64,000 nucleotides of DNA from Streptomyces shenzhenensis (GTDB taxonomy: Bacteria; Actinomycetota; Actinomycetes; Streptomycetales; Streptomycetaceae). Position numbers and translations under genes: made by a program. The stretch spans positions 105,553 through 169,552 of the forward strand of contig NZ_JAJONF010000022.1 in the NCBI RefSeq assembly GCF_021462265.1. The letters are read 5' to 3'. Of this stretch, positions 46,167-54,837 are shown piece after piece. The notes beneath the pieces are model-generated. The model saw only the letters and a list, made by a program, of their open reading frames with translations, had not been told where the DNA came from and searched no databases. How positions within the stretch are numbered: the first letter of the stretch is position 1; each line of letters begins with the position of its first letter.

Positions 46167-46370
46167 TCAGCGGTGGCCGGCCGCGGTGATGCCGGCCCGC
46201 ACCGCGTTGTCGGTCGCGTACACGGCACCGGTGACGGACCCGTCGCAGGTGTCGCAGGCGGCCACACACCGGGTGCCGTTCGTCGTCCTCAGCTCGCACG
46301 GGGCCGCGGCCGCCGGTGGGCGTGCGGCACGGACTGCGGGACTGCGGGGCGGAGCGGATGAAGGCTGCAT
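46167..46370 (-). pseudogene. Relic GH54 arabinofuranosidase with deleted core
   Basis: A 67-codon frame. The first part, PCELRTTNGTRCVAACDT, is related to the conserved start of the GH54 domain (PCDIYASGGTPCVAAHST). It passes directly to GSVTGAVYATDNAVRAGITAAGH, related to the end of the same domain (GYPSDATENAVQANITAAGY) in the two intact copies. About 300 codons between them are gone. No normal signal peptide precedes it. It is a decayed third copy, or possibly a short secreted peptide if translated. Confidence 0.62.
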
Positions 46371-46687
46371 TCTGTGTCCTCGGTATGCGGGGAGGGGACG
46401 GAGAGTGCCGTGCCTGTCCGAAGCGGTTCAGGGGTGCCGACCGCTCCCGTCAGGGTGCCCTGAACACCCACAGGGAACACTCAGACATCCCATGTCGCAT
46501 AGTGATCCCACAGGCACAACTCGCTGTCAATAGACCTGACTTGCGACTGAGAACTCAATACATCCCATGTCTTGCCGCTGGTCAGGCCGGTATGAGGGCA
46601 TGCCGAAACCCGCGTCCGGCGACGGCCTCCGTGCCGGGCGCGGGTGTTCGTCAGGGGGTCAGCGGCGCGTGCCGGGCGCCGGCCGTC
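46371..46687. promoter_or_regulatory. Control region with paired ACATCCCATGTC sites
   Basis: The 12-bp sequence ACATCCCATGTC occurs twice, at 46485-46496 and 46560-46571 (75 bp apart), each an interrupted palindrome ACAT-CCC-ATGT. Between them the minus strand carries TTGACA (46530-46525) with a weak CACTAT 20 nt on, and a TGAGAACTCA palindrome. The region is upstream of the GH27 block. It is noticeably AT-richer than its surroundings and is the best candidate control region for the downstream minus-strand genes. Confidence 0.5.
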
Positions 46688-48157
46688 TCACCGGAGGTTC
46701 CAGTGCTGGTTGGCTCCGCCGTTGGCGTCCCAGACCTGGACGGGGCTCCCGTTGGCGGTCTGCCCGGCCGGGACCTCCAGCACCCGGCCGGAGGCGGCGT
46801 TGGCCAGGGTGTACGAACCGTCGCTGTTCTGGCTCGCCCGCCAGTGCTGGTTCGCACCGCCGTTGGCGTCCCAGACCTCCATCCGTGTTCCGTTGCCCGT
46901 CTGGCCGCCCGGCTCGTCCAGCACCCGCCCGCTGCCGACGTTGGTCAGGGTGTACGAACCGTCGCTGTTCAGGCTCGCCCGCCACTGCTGGTTCGCGGCG
47001 CCGCCGGCGTCCCAGACCTGCAACGGCGTGCCGTTGGCCGTCTGGCCGCCCGGGACGTCCAGCACCCGGCCGGCGGCGACGTCGGTCAGCGAGTACACCG
47101 TGCCGGAGACGATGCCCCCCGAGTTCCCCGTGCCTCCGCCCAGCGCGGACAGGACCGCGTCGTAGGCCGCCTTCTTGTTGCCGTTGCCGTCGAACAGCAA
47201 CGGGTTCTCCCCCGTCCGCCACGAGTCGCTGTCCCTGATCCCCCACACCGTCATGCCGGTGCAGCGGGCGACGTTCATGCACGCCTTGACGGTGTTGGCG
47301 TAGGCCGTCGGCGACGCCTGGGCGATGTCCAGTTCCGTGATCTGGACATCGACGCCGAGGGCGGCGAAGTTCGACAGGGTGGTCTGGTAGCTCGACGGCG
47401 GGCCGCCGGCGCCGAAGTGGCTCTGGAAGCCGACGCAGTCGATGGGCACGCCGCGTGACTTGAAGTCGCGCACCATGTTGTAGACGCCCTGCGTCTTGGC
47501 GTCGGACCAGTTCTCGATGTTGTAGTCGTTGTAGCAGAGCTTGGCGGAGGGGTCCGCCGCCCGGGCGGTGCGGAAGGCCTCCTCGATGAAGCCGTCACCG
47601 AGCACGTTCTGGAACACGGAGCTGCGGTGCCGGCCGCTGCCGTCGTCCGCGAAGGCCTCGTTGACCACGTCCCAGGCGTAGATCTTGCCCTTGTAGTGGT
47701 TCATCTCGGTGGTGATGTGGTTGTCCATCACGCTGCGCAGGGTGTTCGCGTCGGTGATGGAGCTGACCCAGCCGGGCAGCTGCCCGTGCCACACCAGGGT
47801 GTGGCCACGCATCCGCTGCCCGTGCGCGGTGGCGTGGTTGACGATCTGGTCGGCGGGCCCGAAGTTGAAGTTGCCGCGGGACGGTTCGGTGGTGTCCCAC
47901 TTCATCTCGTTCTCCGGGGTGATCATGTTGAACTCCCGGTCGAGAATCGTGGAGTACGTCGAGTCGCCGAGCTTCCCGGCGGCCACGGCCGTACCGAAGT
48001 AGCGGCCGCTGCCGGCCGCCGCCGCACCCAGCGTGCCGGAGGCGGCATGGGCGGCGAGGTTCGCCGGGCCGGCCAGGGCCAGGACCGTGCCGGCCGTCAG
48101 GCCGGCGGCCCGGGTCAGGACCTTACGGAGACGGGGCTCTTCGTTGAGCCAGGACAT
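46688..48157 (-). CDS. Secreted endo-1,4-beta-xylanase (GH10) with ricin-type domain
   Basis: A 489-aa enzyme. A basic N-region and hydrophobic helix (RKVLTRAAGLTAGTVLALAGPANLAAHA) form the signal. The GH10 barrel (about 45-345) carries NMITPENEMKWDTTEPSRG, HTLVWHGQLPGWV, acid/base Glu in WDVVNEAF and nucleophile Glu in VQITELDI, then MTVWGIRDSDSWR. The trefoil (about 360-489) has three repeats ending NQQW, NQHW and NQHW. It cuts the xylan backbone; the surrounding arabinofuranosidases and esterases would clear side groups. ATG follows AAGGAGAACG. Confidence 0.95.
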   Translation of the reverse strand: MSWLNEEPRLRKVLTRAAGLTAGTVLALAGPANLAAHAASGTLGAAAAGSGRYFGTAVAAGKLGDSTYSTILDREFNMITPENEMKWDTTEPSRGNFNFGPADQIVNHATAHGQRMRGHTLVWHGQLPGWVSSITDANTLRSVMDNHITTEMNHYKGKIYAWDVVNEAFADDGSGRHRSSVFQNVLGDGFIEEAFRTARAADPSAKLCYNDYNIENWSDAKTQGVYNMVRDFKSRGVPIDCVGFQSHFGAGGPPSSYQTTLSNFAALGVDVQITELDIAQASPTAYANTVKACMNVARCTGMTVWGIRDSDSWRTGENPLLFDGNGNKKAAYDAVLSALGGGTGNSGGIVSGTVYSLTDVAAGRVLDVPGGQTANGTPLQVWDAGGAANQQWRASLNSDGSYTLTNVGSGRVLDEPGGQTGNGTRMEVWDANGGANQHWRASQNSDGSYTLANAASGRVLEVPAGQTANGSPVQVWDANGGANQHWNLR

Positions 48158-48246
48158 GACGAATCGTTCTCCTTGTGTGGGGGGGGTGGGAGACACCGGC
48201 TCGGAGTCGGTGCCGTGGTGGGGCAGGGTCACAGGGCGGACGTGGC

Positions 48247-49377
48247 CTACAGCGCGGTCCACTGCTGGTTGGCACCGCCGTTGCAGTCCCACAGGACCAG
48301 CTGCGTTCCGTCGGTGGCGGACGACCCCGGGTCGTCGAGACAGCGGCCGGAGGCGGGGTTGCGGTAACCGCCGTTGTACGCCTGCCACTGCTGGTTGCTG
48401 CCGCCGTTGCAGCCCCAGATCTCGATCTTCGTTCCGTTGGCGGTGCCGCGGCCGGTCGCGTCGAGGCACTTGCCGAGCGCCCGCAGGGTGCCGTCGGAGG
48501 GCGCGGACCAGGCCTGCGCGTCGGAGCCGTTGCAGGCCGCGATGTCCGCGGCGGTCCCGTCGGCACTGCTGCCGCCGCTCACGTCCAGGCACTTCCCGGC
48601 GATTCCGGAGCGGACCTGGCCGCCCGCCGAAGCCGGCGGTGCGATCCAGCCTGCCGCGTCCGCGGCCTGCACCCCCGCGTTGAACGCATCCGCCATCTTG
48701 CGGTAGCCGTTGTCGTTGGGGTGCAGGGAGTCGGCCAGGTCCACGCTGGTCAGCGCGCTCATGTCCACCAGGCGTACGTGTTTGCCCGCGGCCTGCTCGG
48801 CCTGGACGATTCCGGGGAGCCGGGCGTTGAACGCGGGCCGGTTGGCCTCCTCGGTGCCGCTCGTGGAGACGATCACGGTACCGACGAGGACGGTCGCCTG
48901 GGGGGCGTCGCGGGTGATCTGGTCGAGGAGCGCACGGAGCCGGTCCGGGGCGGTCGGGACCTGGTAGTTGCCGTTCAGGTCGTTGGTGCCGATCTCCAGG
49001 GTGACCACGTTCGGGCGGTAACCGGTCAGCACGGAGTCCGCGATGCCGGCTATCTGGTCGATCCGCCAGCCGGAGTGGCCTTCGTTGTCCGGGTCGGACA
49101 TGGTGCCGTTGCGGCCCGAGCCGACGAAGTCCAGGGCGTGCCCCTCGGCGGTCAACTGGTCCCACAGAAAGCCCCGGTAGCTGTTCCCGGAGGGGCTGCC
49201 GACGCCCCAGGTGATCGAGTCGCCCAACGGCATCAGCCGCAGCGCGGTCGGTGCGGCGGCGGCTCGTACGGCGGGGGGCGGCGACCCGGTGCCGGTGGCG
49301 GCCGCCGCGGGTAACGCGGTGCCGACGCCGAGAGCGGCCGCCAGGGCGACGGCCGGAAAGACCGAGCACTTCTTCAT
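48247..49377 (-). CDS. Secreted SGNH/GDSL esterase with ricin-type domain
   Basis: A 376-aa Sec-secreted protein (MKKCSVFPAVALAAALGVGTALPAAAA). SGNH blocks: MPLGDSITWGVG (Ser), VGSGRNG, LEIGTNDLNGNY (Asn) and ADSLHPNDNGY (Asp and His). The trefoil occupies about 250-376, with NGSDAQAW, GGSNQQW and GGANQQW. Enzymes with this arrangement include carbohydrate esterases of the acetylxylan type. Separated from the xylanase by 89 bp; both may form part of one control unit. Confidence 0.9.
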   Translation of the reverse strand: MKKCSVFPAVALAAALGVGTALPAAAATGTGSPPPAVRAAAAPTALRLMPLGDSITWGVGSPSGNSYRGFLWDQLTAEGHALDFVGSGRNGTMSDPDNEGHSGWRIDQIAGIADSVLTGYRPNVVTLEIGTNDLNGNYQVPTAPDRLRALLDQITRDAPQATVLVGTVIVSTSGTEEANRPAFNARLPGIVQAEQAAGKHVRLVDMSALTSVDLADSLHPNDNGYRKMADAFNAGVQAADAAGWIAPPASAGGQVRSGIAGKCLDVSGGSSADGTAADIAACNGSDAQAWSAPSDGTLRALGKCLDATGRGTANGTKIEIWGCNGGSNQQWQAYNGGYRNPASGRCLDDPGSSATDGTQLVLWDCNGGANQQWTAL

Positions 49378-49665
49378 GGGCGTTCCTCACTGGTGCGGGA
49401 CAGTGGGTGGGGGTGAACGAGCACGCGAGCCGGTCGGCGCGGGACGAAGTCCTGGTTGCCGCGGCCGTGTTGCGGCAGGGCCGTCGATCGGGCCGCCCGC
49501 CGGGGTGCTGCCGCCGCCATGGGCTCCGGGCACAGCCCGCCGATCCGGGTTTCTGGAGGGCTTACGAGCGGGCGGCGGCGGCCACGGAGCGCCGGCCGCG
49601 GTCCGTGGCCGGTGGCGACTGGTCCGTGGCCGGCGGTGTGCCGGCCACGGGCGGCAGCCTTCAGG

Positions 49666-51264
49666 TCAGCTGAGACTCCACTGCTGGTTGGAGCCCCCGT
49701 TGCACGGCCAGAGTTCCGCCAGGGCGCCGTTGGCCGTCGAGGCACCGGTGACGTCGAGGCAGAGCCCGGACTGGGTGCCGGTGACGGTGCCGTCGGAGTT
49801 CACCTGCCATTGCTGGTTGGCACCGCCGTTGCACGGCCAGGTCACCACCTTGGTACCGGCGGACGTCTGGTTGTTGTACGCGTCCAGGCACATCTGGCTG
49901 CTGCCGCTGTAGACGGTCAGCTGGTTGGAGGACGTACGGGTCCAGGTCTGGTTGGCGCCGCCGCTGCAGTCCCAGATCTGCAGTTGTGTGCCGGCCGTGG
50001 TCGACGAGTTCGGCACGTCCAGGCACTTGCCCGCGCCCACCGCGTGCAGCGCGCCGGTGCTCGTCCCGCCGGAGGAGGCGTTGCTGTATCCGGCCGCTGT
50101 GATGTTGGCCTGAACCGCGTTCTCGGTGGCGTCCGACGGGTAGCCGGAGGTCATCACGCCCTCGTAGAAGGTGCCCTGGGCACCCTTGCTGTTGTCCCCG
50201 CCGGTGCCCAGGATGATGGCACCCTGCTTCCGCATCGGGTTGTAGCCCGCGACGTTGGGACGCACTCCGTCGTAGAAGGTGGACAGGCCACCGGACTGCG
50301 CGTTGCCGCCACGGATCGCCCAGTGGTTCGGGCCGCCCTTGATGATGGCGGTCGTGTAGCGGTAGTTGACGGTCGGGTCGCCCGCGTTGTAGCCCGCGTT
50401 GACTCCCGAGTACAGGCCGTTCTCCAGGTCCGCCATGATCCACGGGCCGTTGCCGCTGCCGTAGCCCCAGACCTTGATGTTGCCGAAGTAGATGGCCTCC
50501 ATGGTGCCGTTGCCGTCGTCGTTGCTGTCCGTCTCGGCGTTGCCGTAGTCGAAGCAGCAGCCGCCGTTGTAGTGCGTGCCGTCGAAGATCGCGTACATGC
50601 CCTCGGGGTTGTCCCCGGTGGCGATGCCGTTGGTGTGGTTGTTGCGGTAGCCCGTGCCGGGTGCCACGAAGACGCCGTACGCCTTGTGACCGCCCACCGT
50701 GGTGGGTGCGGCGGTCGCGTTCGCGAGGTTGTCGGGGCCGCCCGCCGCGCCGCCGCCGGGCGCCTGGGTGAGGTCGTTGCCGCGTCCCGACTGGTCGTAG
50801 ACGACCGTGATCAGGCAGGTCGTCCCCGAGCAGAACGAGTCCTGCGCGGCGGCGTCGGCGTACCCGCCCGCGCTCAGCACGCCGATGTTCCGGGTGGTGT
50901 TGTCCGAGGCGCGCCGGACCTGGTACAGCGGCCCGTTGTACGAGGCGTACAACGCTCGCGTGGTGCTGTGCGCCGCCACGCAGGGCGTACCGCCTGACGC
51001 GTAGATGTCGCACGGCCCGGACGTGGCGGCCGTGGCCGTGCCCGCCGTGGCCGTGGCACCGGCCAGGACTCCGGCGACGAGCGCGGCCGCGGCCCCCGCC
51101 CGTGCGAACGTCTTCCACCGGGAGCGGGCGGAGCGCGCCCGCGGCGCTCCGTCGGTCCGGGCCGGACGACGGTCCGGACTGCCACGGTGTCGCACCGCCG
51201 CGAGTAACCGCTCGATGCCACCCCTTCCGGACAGCAGGCGGCGTCTGTTGCGTGTGGTTCCCAT
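49666..51264 (-). CDS. Secreted GH54 alpha-L-arabinofuranosidase with CBM13 (copy B)
   Basis: A 532-aa homologue of copy A. A long arginine-rich N-region (about 50 residues) precedes the signal helix (AGAAAALVAGVLAGATATAG). Catalytic domain: GPCDIYASGGTPCVAAHSTTRALYASYNGPLYQVRR, the double-cysteine GGCCFDYGNAETDSND, IMADLENGLY, and EGVMTSGYPSDATENAVQANITAAGYS. The CBM13 opens with TGALHAVGAGKCLDVPNS, identical to copy A over that stretch and to the GH27. ATG follows AGGGAGATCAG. First gene of the island. Confidence 0.92.
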   Translation of the reverse strand: MGTTRNRRRLLSGRGGIERLLAAVRHRGSPDRRPARTDGAPRARSARSRWKTFARAGAAAALVAGVLAGATATAGTATAATSGPCDIYASGGTPCVAAHSTTRALYASYNGPLYQVRRASDNTTRNIGVLSAGGYADAAAQDSFCSGTTCLITVVYDQSGRGNDLTQAPGGGAAGGPDNLANATAAPTTVGGHKAYGVFVAPGTGYRNNHTNGIATGDNPEGMYAIFDGTHYNGGCCFDYGNAETDSNDDGNGTMEAIYFGNIKVWGYGSGNGPWIMADLENGLYSGVNAGYNAGDPTVNYRYTTAIIKGGPNHWAIRGGNAQSGGLSTFYDGVRPNVAGYNPMRKQGAIILGTGGDNSKGAQGTFYEGVMTSGYPSDATENAVQANITAAGYSNASSGGTSTGALHAVGAGKCLDVPNSSTTAGTQLQIWDCSGGANQTWTRTSSNQLTVYSGSSQMCLDAYNNQTSAGTKVVTWPCNGGANQQWQVNSDGTVTGTQSGLCLDVTGASTANGALAELWPCNGGSNQQWSLS

Positions 51265-52246
51265 CTGATCTCCCTACCGTTCCGGCGCGGCCCGTTCGGA
51301 TGGTGGTGGCGGCGCCGGTACATGCCGAAGCGCGTGAACGTTCCGTTGGTGCACTGGGATTGCAGAGAGAGCGCGGAGCCCCCGTTGTGAACCTTGCAGC
51401 GGAACCGATTCGACTCCTGATTCCTGCGGTGCGCAAGCTCTCGGAGTGCTCGAAAAGTTGCGGTGCGGCGGCATCCGGACGGCTCCGCGGCCACCCGCCG
51501 CGCGGACGCCGCGGCAGGGTCGGGGGTACCCGGCGCCGGGACCGGCTTCTCCCGATGCTCCACCCTCCTGCCGTTGAACAGGGACGTGGCCGAACGGACC
51601 GGCCTCGTCGCGACTGTTCAACGGCCCTGTCCCAGGTGGCCGGACCGCGGTCCGCGCGCCGGCGCCGCTGTCGCCTCGCGGTCCGCCGTCGGCCCCGCGC
51701 ACCGCCGGTCACAACGGTCCCGTCGAAGCGCTTGCGTCGAACCGATTCGCCCGGCACTCTCCAGTACGCGGTGAGAACCGGAACGCACGCCGCTGCCGGC
51801 GGCCCGGTGCCGTTCCCGCCGTGCCTGCCGGCCGGCGGGCACGGGTCGGCGCATCGCGGTCAATGCGGGCGGCGCGTCAGGGAGCGGTTGCGCGTCACTG
51901 AGCGGTTGCGCGCCGCGGAGCGGCACGCCGGCGACCGCCCGGCGCGGTTCGTGCTGCGCCGCGGATCGTGCCGGTGGCGTCCTGACCGTGCGCTCCGCCG
52001 ACCACCGGTCGGTGACGTACGACATCGTCCTGGGCCTCGGCCTCCTGCTCGATGCGTGCGTCGAGCGGCGCGGCCGACACGGGGTGGGCGAGACCGCGGC
52101 ACCGGACGGCCCCGGGCCGGTCCGTGCTCGGCCCGGTCGACGCGACTGCGCCGTTCGGCCCTGTTCGGATTGCCGCCCCCCGCGACGACCCTCTGTGATG
52201 ATTCATGACTTTCCGATCCCTCGGAACGAACCTTGCGGAGGTATCA
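51265..52246. promoter_or_regulatory. 980-bp gap with LacI-like operator candidates
   Basis: No convincing gene. GGAACCGATTCG at 51401-51412 and CGAACCGATTCG at 51738-51749 are two matching CGAA-N4-TTCG-type sites. AAGCGCTT within GAAGCGCTTGCG at 51725-51736 lies next to the second. These resemble LacI-family operators controlling sugar-use genes, here upstream of the whole CAZyme island. The rest is GC-rich, with frames lacking recognisable similarity. Confidence 0.4.
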
Positions 52247-53068
52247 GTGACGTTCCGTCAATGGAGCGCGGCCCTCGTCGCGACAGTCGGGCTCAGCGGC
52301 TGCATGCTGCTCGGCACCCCCGTGTCCGCGGCCGCGGACACGGGGGACGGGCCCCCCGGCCGGCCCGTGACGCACAGACACCCGCCGGTCGCCCCTCCGG
52401 CGACCGGCACGGACACGGCGCGGCCGCCGCAGAGCGCGCCGAGGCTGCAGGACGAGCAGCCGCGCTGCCTCGGGCTGGTGCCGTCGCCCTACCCGTTCGC
52501 GCACACGCCCTTCGTGTGCAACGACTGGCGGTTCGGCCCGGCCAAGCTGCCCACCACGGGCGTCCTCGGCCGGATCCTCGCCGGCTACGACCGGTTCGGC
52601 AACCTGACGCCGGTGGAGTTCCTGAACAAGTGGTGGAACCCGAACGCGGACCACGGCCAGGGCGACTGGAAGTTCTCGTTGCTCCCGGACGACGGCTTCG
52701 ACCACACCCCCCAGGGCGAGCCCATCGCGGCCGAGTACACCCTGCCGGTCGGCCAACTGGTGGACCGCTTCGGCAACGAGTTCGGCAAGTTCCTCTCACC
52801 GGCCGGAGCCTCGTACGGGGAGCGGTCCATTCCGCCGTCGGCCCTCAACACCCAGGACCCGCGATACCCGTACGACTATCACCTGTACCGGGTGAAGAAG
52901 CCGACTCTGGTCTGCGCGGGCCCGGCCGCCCCCGGCTTCGAGCAGCCCGGTCAGGGCGTGCAGTACGTGACCTCGGTCAGGGCGCAGGCGACCTACTGTC
53001 CGAATGTGAAGACCGGTGCCACGGTGAGTGACCTGCTCGGCAGCGGCAACCTGGAACGCGCCAACTGA
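52247..53068 (+). CDS. Secreted TNT-domain (NAD glycohydrolase-type) toxin
   Basis: A 273-aa protein. GTG 52247 is preferred because GGAGG lies 5 nt upstream; GTG 52205 is in frame but has no such site. The signal is hydrophobic (WSAALVATVGLSGCMLLGTPVSA) and could be a Sec or lipoprotein type (LSGC). Residues about 90-270 match the TNT fold of M. tuberculosis CpnT: YDRFGNLTPVEFLNKWW, LVDRFGNEFGKFLSPAG, ERSIPPS, YHLYRVKKPTLVCAG and FEQPGQGVQYVTS with the conserved Gln. TNT domains hydrolyse NAD. The pairing with a downstream 98-aa gene is the toxin-immunity arrangement. Activity not shown. Confidence 0.82.
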   Translation: MTFRQWSAALVATVGLSGCMLLGTPVSAAADTGDGPPGRPVTHRHPPVAPPATGTDTARPPQSAPRLQDEQPRCLGLVPSPYPFAHTPFVCNDWRFGPAKLPTTGVLGRILAGYDRFGNLTPVEFLNKWWNPNADHGQGDWKFSLLPDDGFDHTPQGEPIAAEYTLPVGQLVDRFGNEFGKFLSPAGASYGERSIPPSALNTQDPRYPYDYHLYRVKKPTLVCAGPAAPGFEQPGQGVQYVTSVRAQATYCPNVKTGATVSDLLGSGNLERAN

Positions 53069-53092
53069 CACCGACGGGAGAGGGGCCGGGGC

Positions 53093-53389
53093 ATGGATCG
53101 GCACGAACTGCACGAAGCACTGCGAGCGGCCCGGGTCCCCGCCGGGCTGTACGAGATCGCCGGCTGCCCCGTGCCGCCCGGCACGCCCCGGCCGGAGGAC
53201 CGCCTCTACCTGGAGGAGGACGACGGCGCCTGGGTCGTGGGCGTGCGACAGCGCGGTGTCCGGACCGTCCTGGAGCGGTTCGACGACGAGGACCGGGCGT
53301 GCCGGAGCCTGTACGCCCGGCTGACCGCCCCGGGGCCGCCGTCCGTGCCGCTGACTCCCGAGGAACGGGCGCGGCTGCCACGTTCCTGA
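53093..53389 (+). CDS. Small protein downstream of the TNT toxin, candidate immunity factor
   Basis: A 98-aa cytosolic-looking protein with no signal or membrane helix: MDRHELHEALRAARVPAGLYEIAG, then RLYLEEDDGAWVVGVRQRGVRTVLERFDDEDRACRSLYARLTAP. The short alpha/beta pattern is seen in small proteins next to TNT toxins in actinobacteria as I recall. It is acidic in the middle. It lies 24 nt after the toxin stop and starts with ATG after GAGAGGGGCC. Immunity is inferred from position and size, not demonstrated. Confidence 0.6.
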   Translation: MDRHELHEALRAARVPAGLYEIAGCPVPPGTPRPEDRLYLEEDDGAWVVGVRQRGVRTVLERFDDEDRACRSLYARLTAPGPPSVPLTPEERARLPRS

Positions 53390-53560
53390 CATCACTTGCG
53401 CGCCGCGTGGAGCAAGCGCCCGCGGCCCCCGGCGGCCGAAGTCGACTCCGGCCGTCTCTGCCCACCCTCCGGGCAGGCCGAGCCGGCCGGAGAGGCGAAG
53501 CGAACTCACGACGTCGAGGATGACGGGACCCCTCTCATGCCGCACATGACAGCGTCCCCG

Positions 53561-53902
53561 TCAGCGAGGCCCGAATCCGCAGTGAGTCCGATGGACGGAG
53601 CGGTAGGCCGCGACGATGCCGGCGACATAGCCACGGTTGTACTCGGCGGACGCCCCCGGCTTACCGCTCCGTCCACGAGTGTCGCCACGGACGCAGTCGC
53701 GGGCGTACACCAAACCGTCCCGGTATCCGTCTTTGTAGCCCTGGTCGTAGGGGGTGATCCTCGCCGAGGCGGGCTGGGCCACCGCCTCCGGGGCCGACGG
53801 CGCCGCGAATGCCTGCGCATGCGCCGCCGCGGACAGCGGTAGCAGAAGTACGGCGACAGCAAACGAGGTTGTGAGAAGAACACTCAGCCGCTTCGCGTGC
53901 AT
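53561..53902 (-). CDS. Small secreted protein of unknown function
   Basis: A 113-aa precursor with a clear Sec signal (LSVLLTTSFAVAVLLLPLSAAAHAQA) and start after GAGGAAGTC. The mature about 80 residues contain Tyr/Gly-spaced elements YDQGYKDGYRDGLVYARD and YNRGYVAGIVAAYRSVHR and two cysteines (RDCVRGD, THCGFG) that could form a disulfide. No family assigned. It is convergent with the toxin pair and borders the decay belt. Confidence 0.75.
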   Translation of the reverse strand: MHAKRLSVLLTTSFAVAVLLLPLSAAAHAQAFAAPSAPEAVAQPASARITPYDQGYKDGYRDGLVYARDCVRGDTRGRSGKPGASAEYNRGYVAGIVAAYRSVHRTHCGFGPR

Positions 53903-54374
53903 GACTTCCTCCTCGGCCGGGAAGTGAGTCGTCGGTCACATGCCGTAACCGGCTCGGCAGACTGGCCAGTTGCCACTGGTACCGGACCCATGCGCCGGAG
54001 GGTGGACTTCTGCCCGTTCATCGCCATCTGCCGCATCTATCGCATACGACAGTGGGTCATGGCGCGTGTGGGCCTCTCTCTGACAGGCTAGGTCGGCTGG
54101 TTCCGGGCCGCGACCCGAGACCGTGGCACACACCGGGTATGACAGACGGTTACGGGGTCCCGCCAGGGCGGTCTGGAACATCGACCGTACCCTCGCTCGA
54201 CAGACGCCTTCCGCCGACTCGCACGTCACCGGGAACGCCGAATCAGCGTGATCGACGCCTACTTCGACCTGGCCGGCGCGTTTCGGTTTCGGCCGGCCCG
54301 CCCACCACCGGGGGCTTTCGAGCCCACGATGATCCCGCCTCCTCCGAAATGCCACCGGGTGGGCCGTGGCGGGG
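53903..54374. other. 472-bp region without a clear gene
   Basis: Frames here show only short low-similarity stretches. It is flanked by the small secreted protein and a decayed MarR gene. The sequence is probably degraded coding DNA, but I could not identify the source. Confidence 0.3.
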
Positions 54375-54835
54375 TCACTCCGGCTTGGTGTCAGCGGCTG
54401 ACTCGCCGAGGTGCTCAGCAAGTTGGAACAGAGCGGGCAGAGCGTCCCCGACCGGTCGCCCGGGAACTGTCGTCCAGGGCGGCGTCGGTAACGCGCTCGA
54501 CGGGCAGTGATCCAGGCGGCGAGCTTCTCGCGGCCGGTGTCGTCAAGCGCAACGACGGAGGCCCGGTCGTCGGCGGCGTCGACATCGCGGGTGACCAGCC
54601 CGGCGCCGATCGTCTGGCCGGAGAGCCCGCCGACCGTGCTCGGCGCCAGGCGCCGACCGGCGGCGAGGTCGCTGATCCGGACGGGGCGACTGCTCGCCGA
54701 GTACCTGGAGCAGTTCGACCTGCGCCGTGGGGAGGGCGTCCCACGGTGAGTCGGTGCGGATCGGGGGCGCAGCGCACGCTGAAGCCGGTTGACAGCCTCG
54801 GCGAGCAGACACGCGTCCCGCCGCGCCACCCCGGC
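54375..54835 (-). pseudogene. Frameshifted MarR-family regulator
   Basis: Across three frames on the minus strand a MarR protein can be followed: LLAEAVNRLQRALR, then DSPWDALPTAQVELLQVLGEQSP, then VRISDLAAGRRLAPSTVGGLSGQ continuing to DAADDRASVVALDDTGREKLAAWI, then GDALPALFQLAEHLGESAADTKPE and a stop. At least three frame changes are needed, so no functional protein is made. Recognition and dimer helices are easy to read, so decay is recent. Confidence 0.75.
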
Positions 54836-54837
54836 GA

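Noticed and set aside
42844..46299. A 1151-codon frame spanning GH54-A and GH27 on the minus strand
   Set aside because: Only the 3' part is the real GH54-A; the upstream part is an out-of-frame shadow of GH27, and a good ribosome-binding site marks the TTG at 44385.
35003..51264. Secondary-metabolite gene cluster
   Set aside because: No polyketide synthase, peptide synthetase, terpene or RiPP enzymes; the content is secreted hydrolases.
51102..52208. A 368-codon plus-strand frame upstream of the toxin gene
   Set aside because: The translation is arginine/proline-rich with no similarity, and overlaps the control region and antisense of GH54-B.
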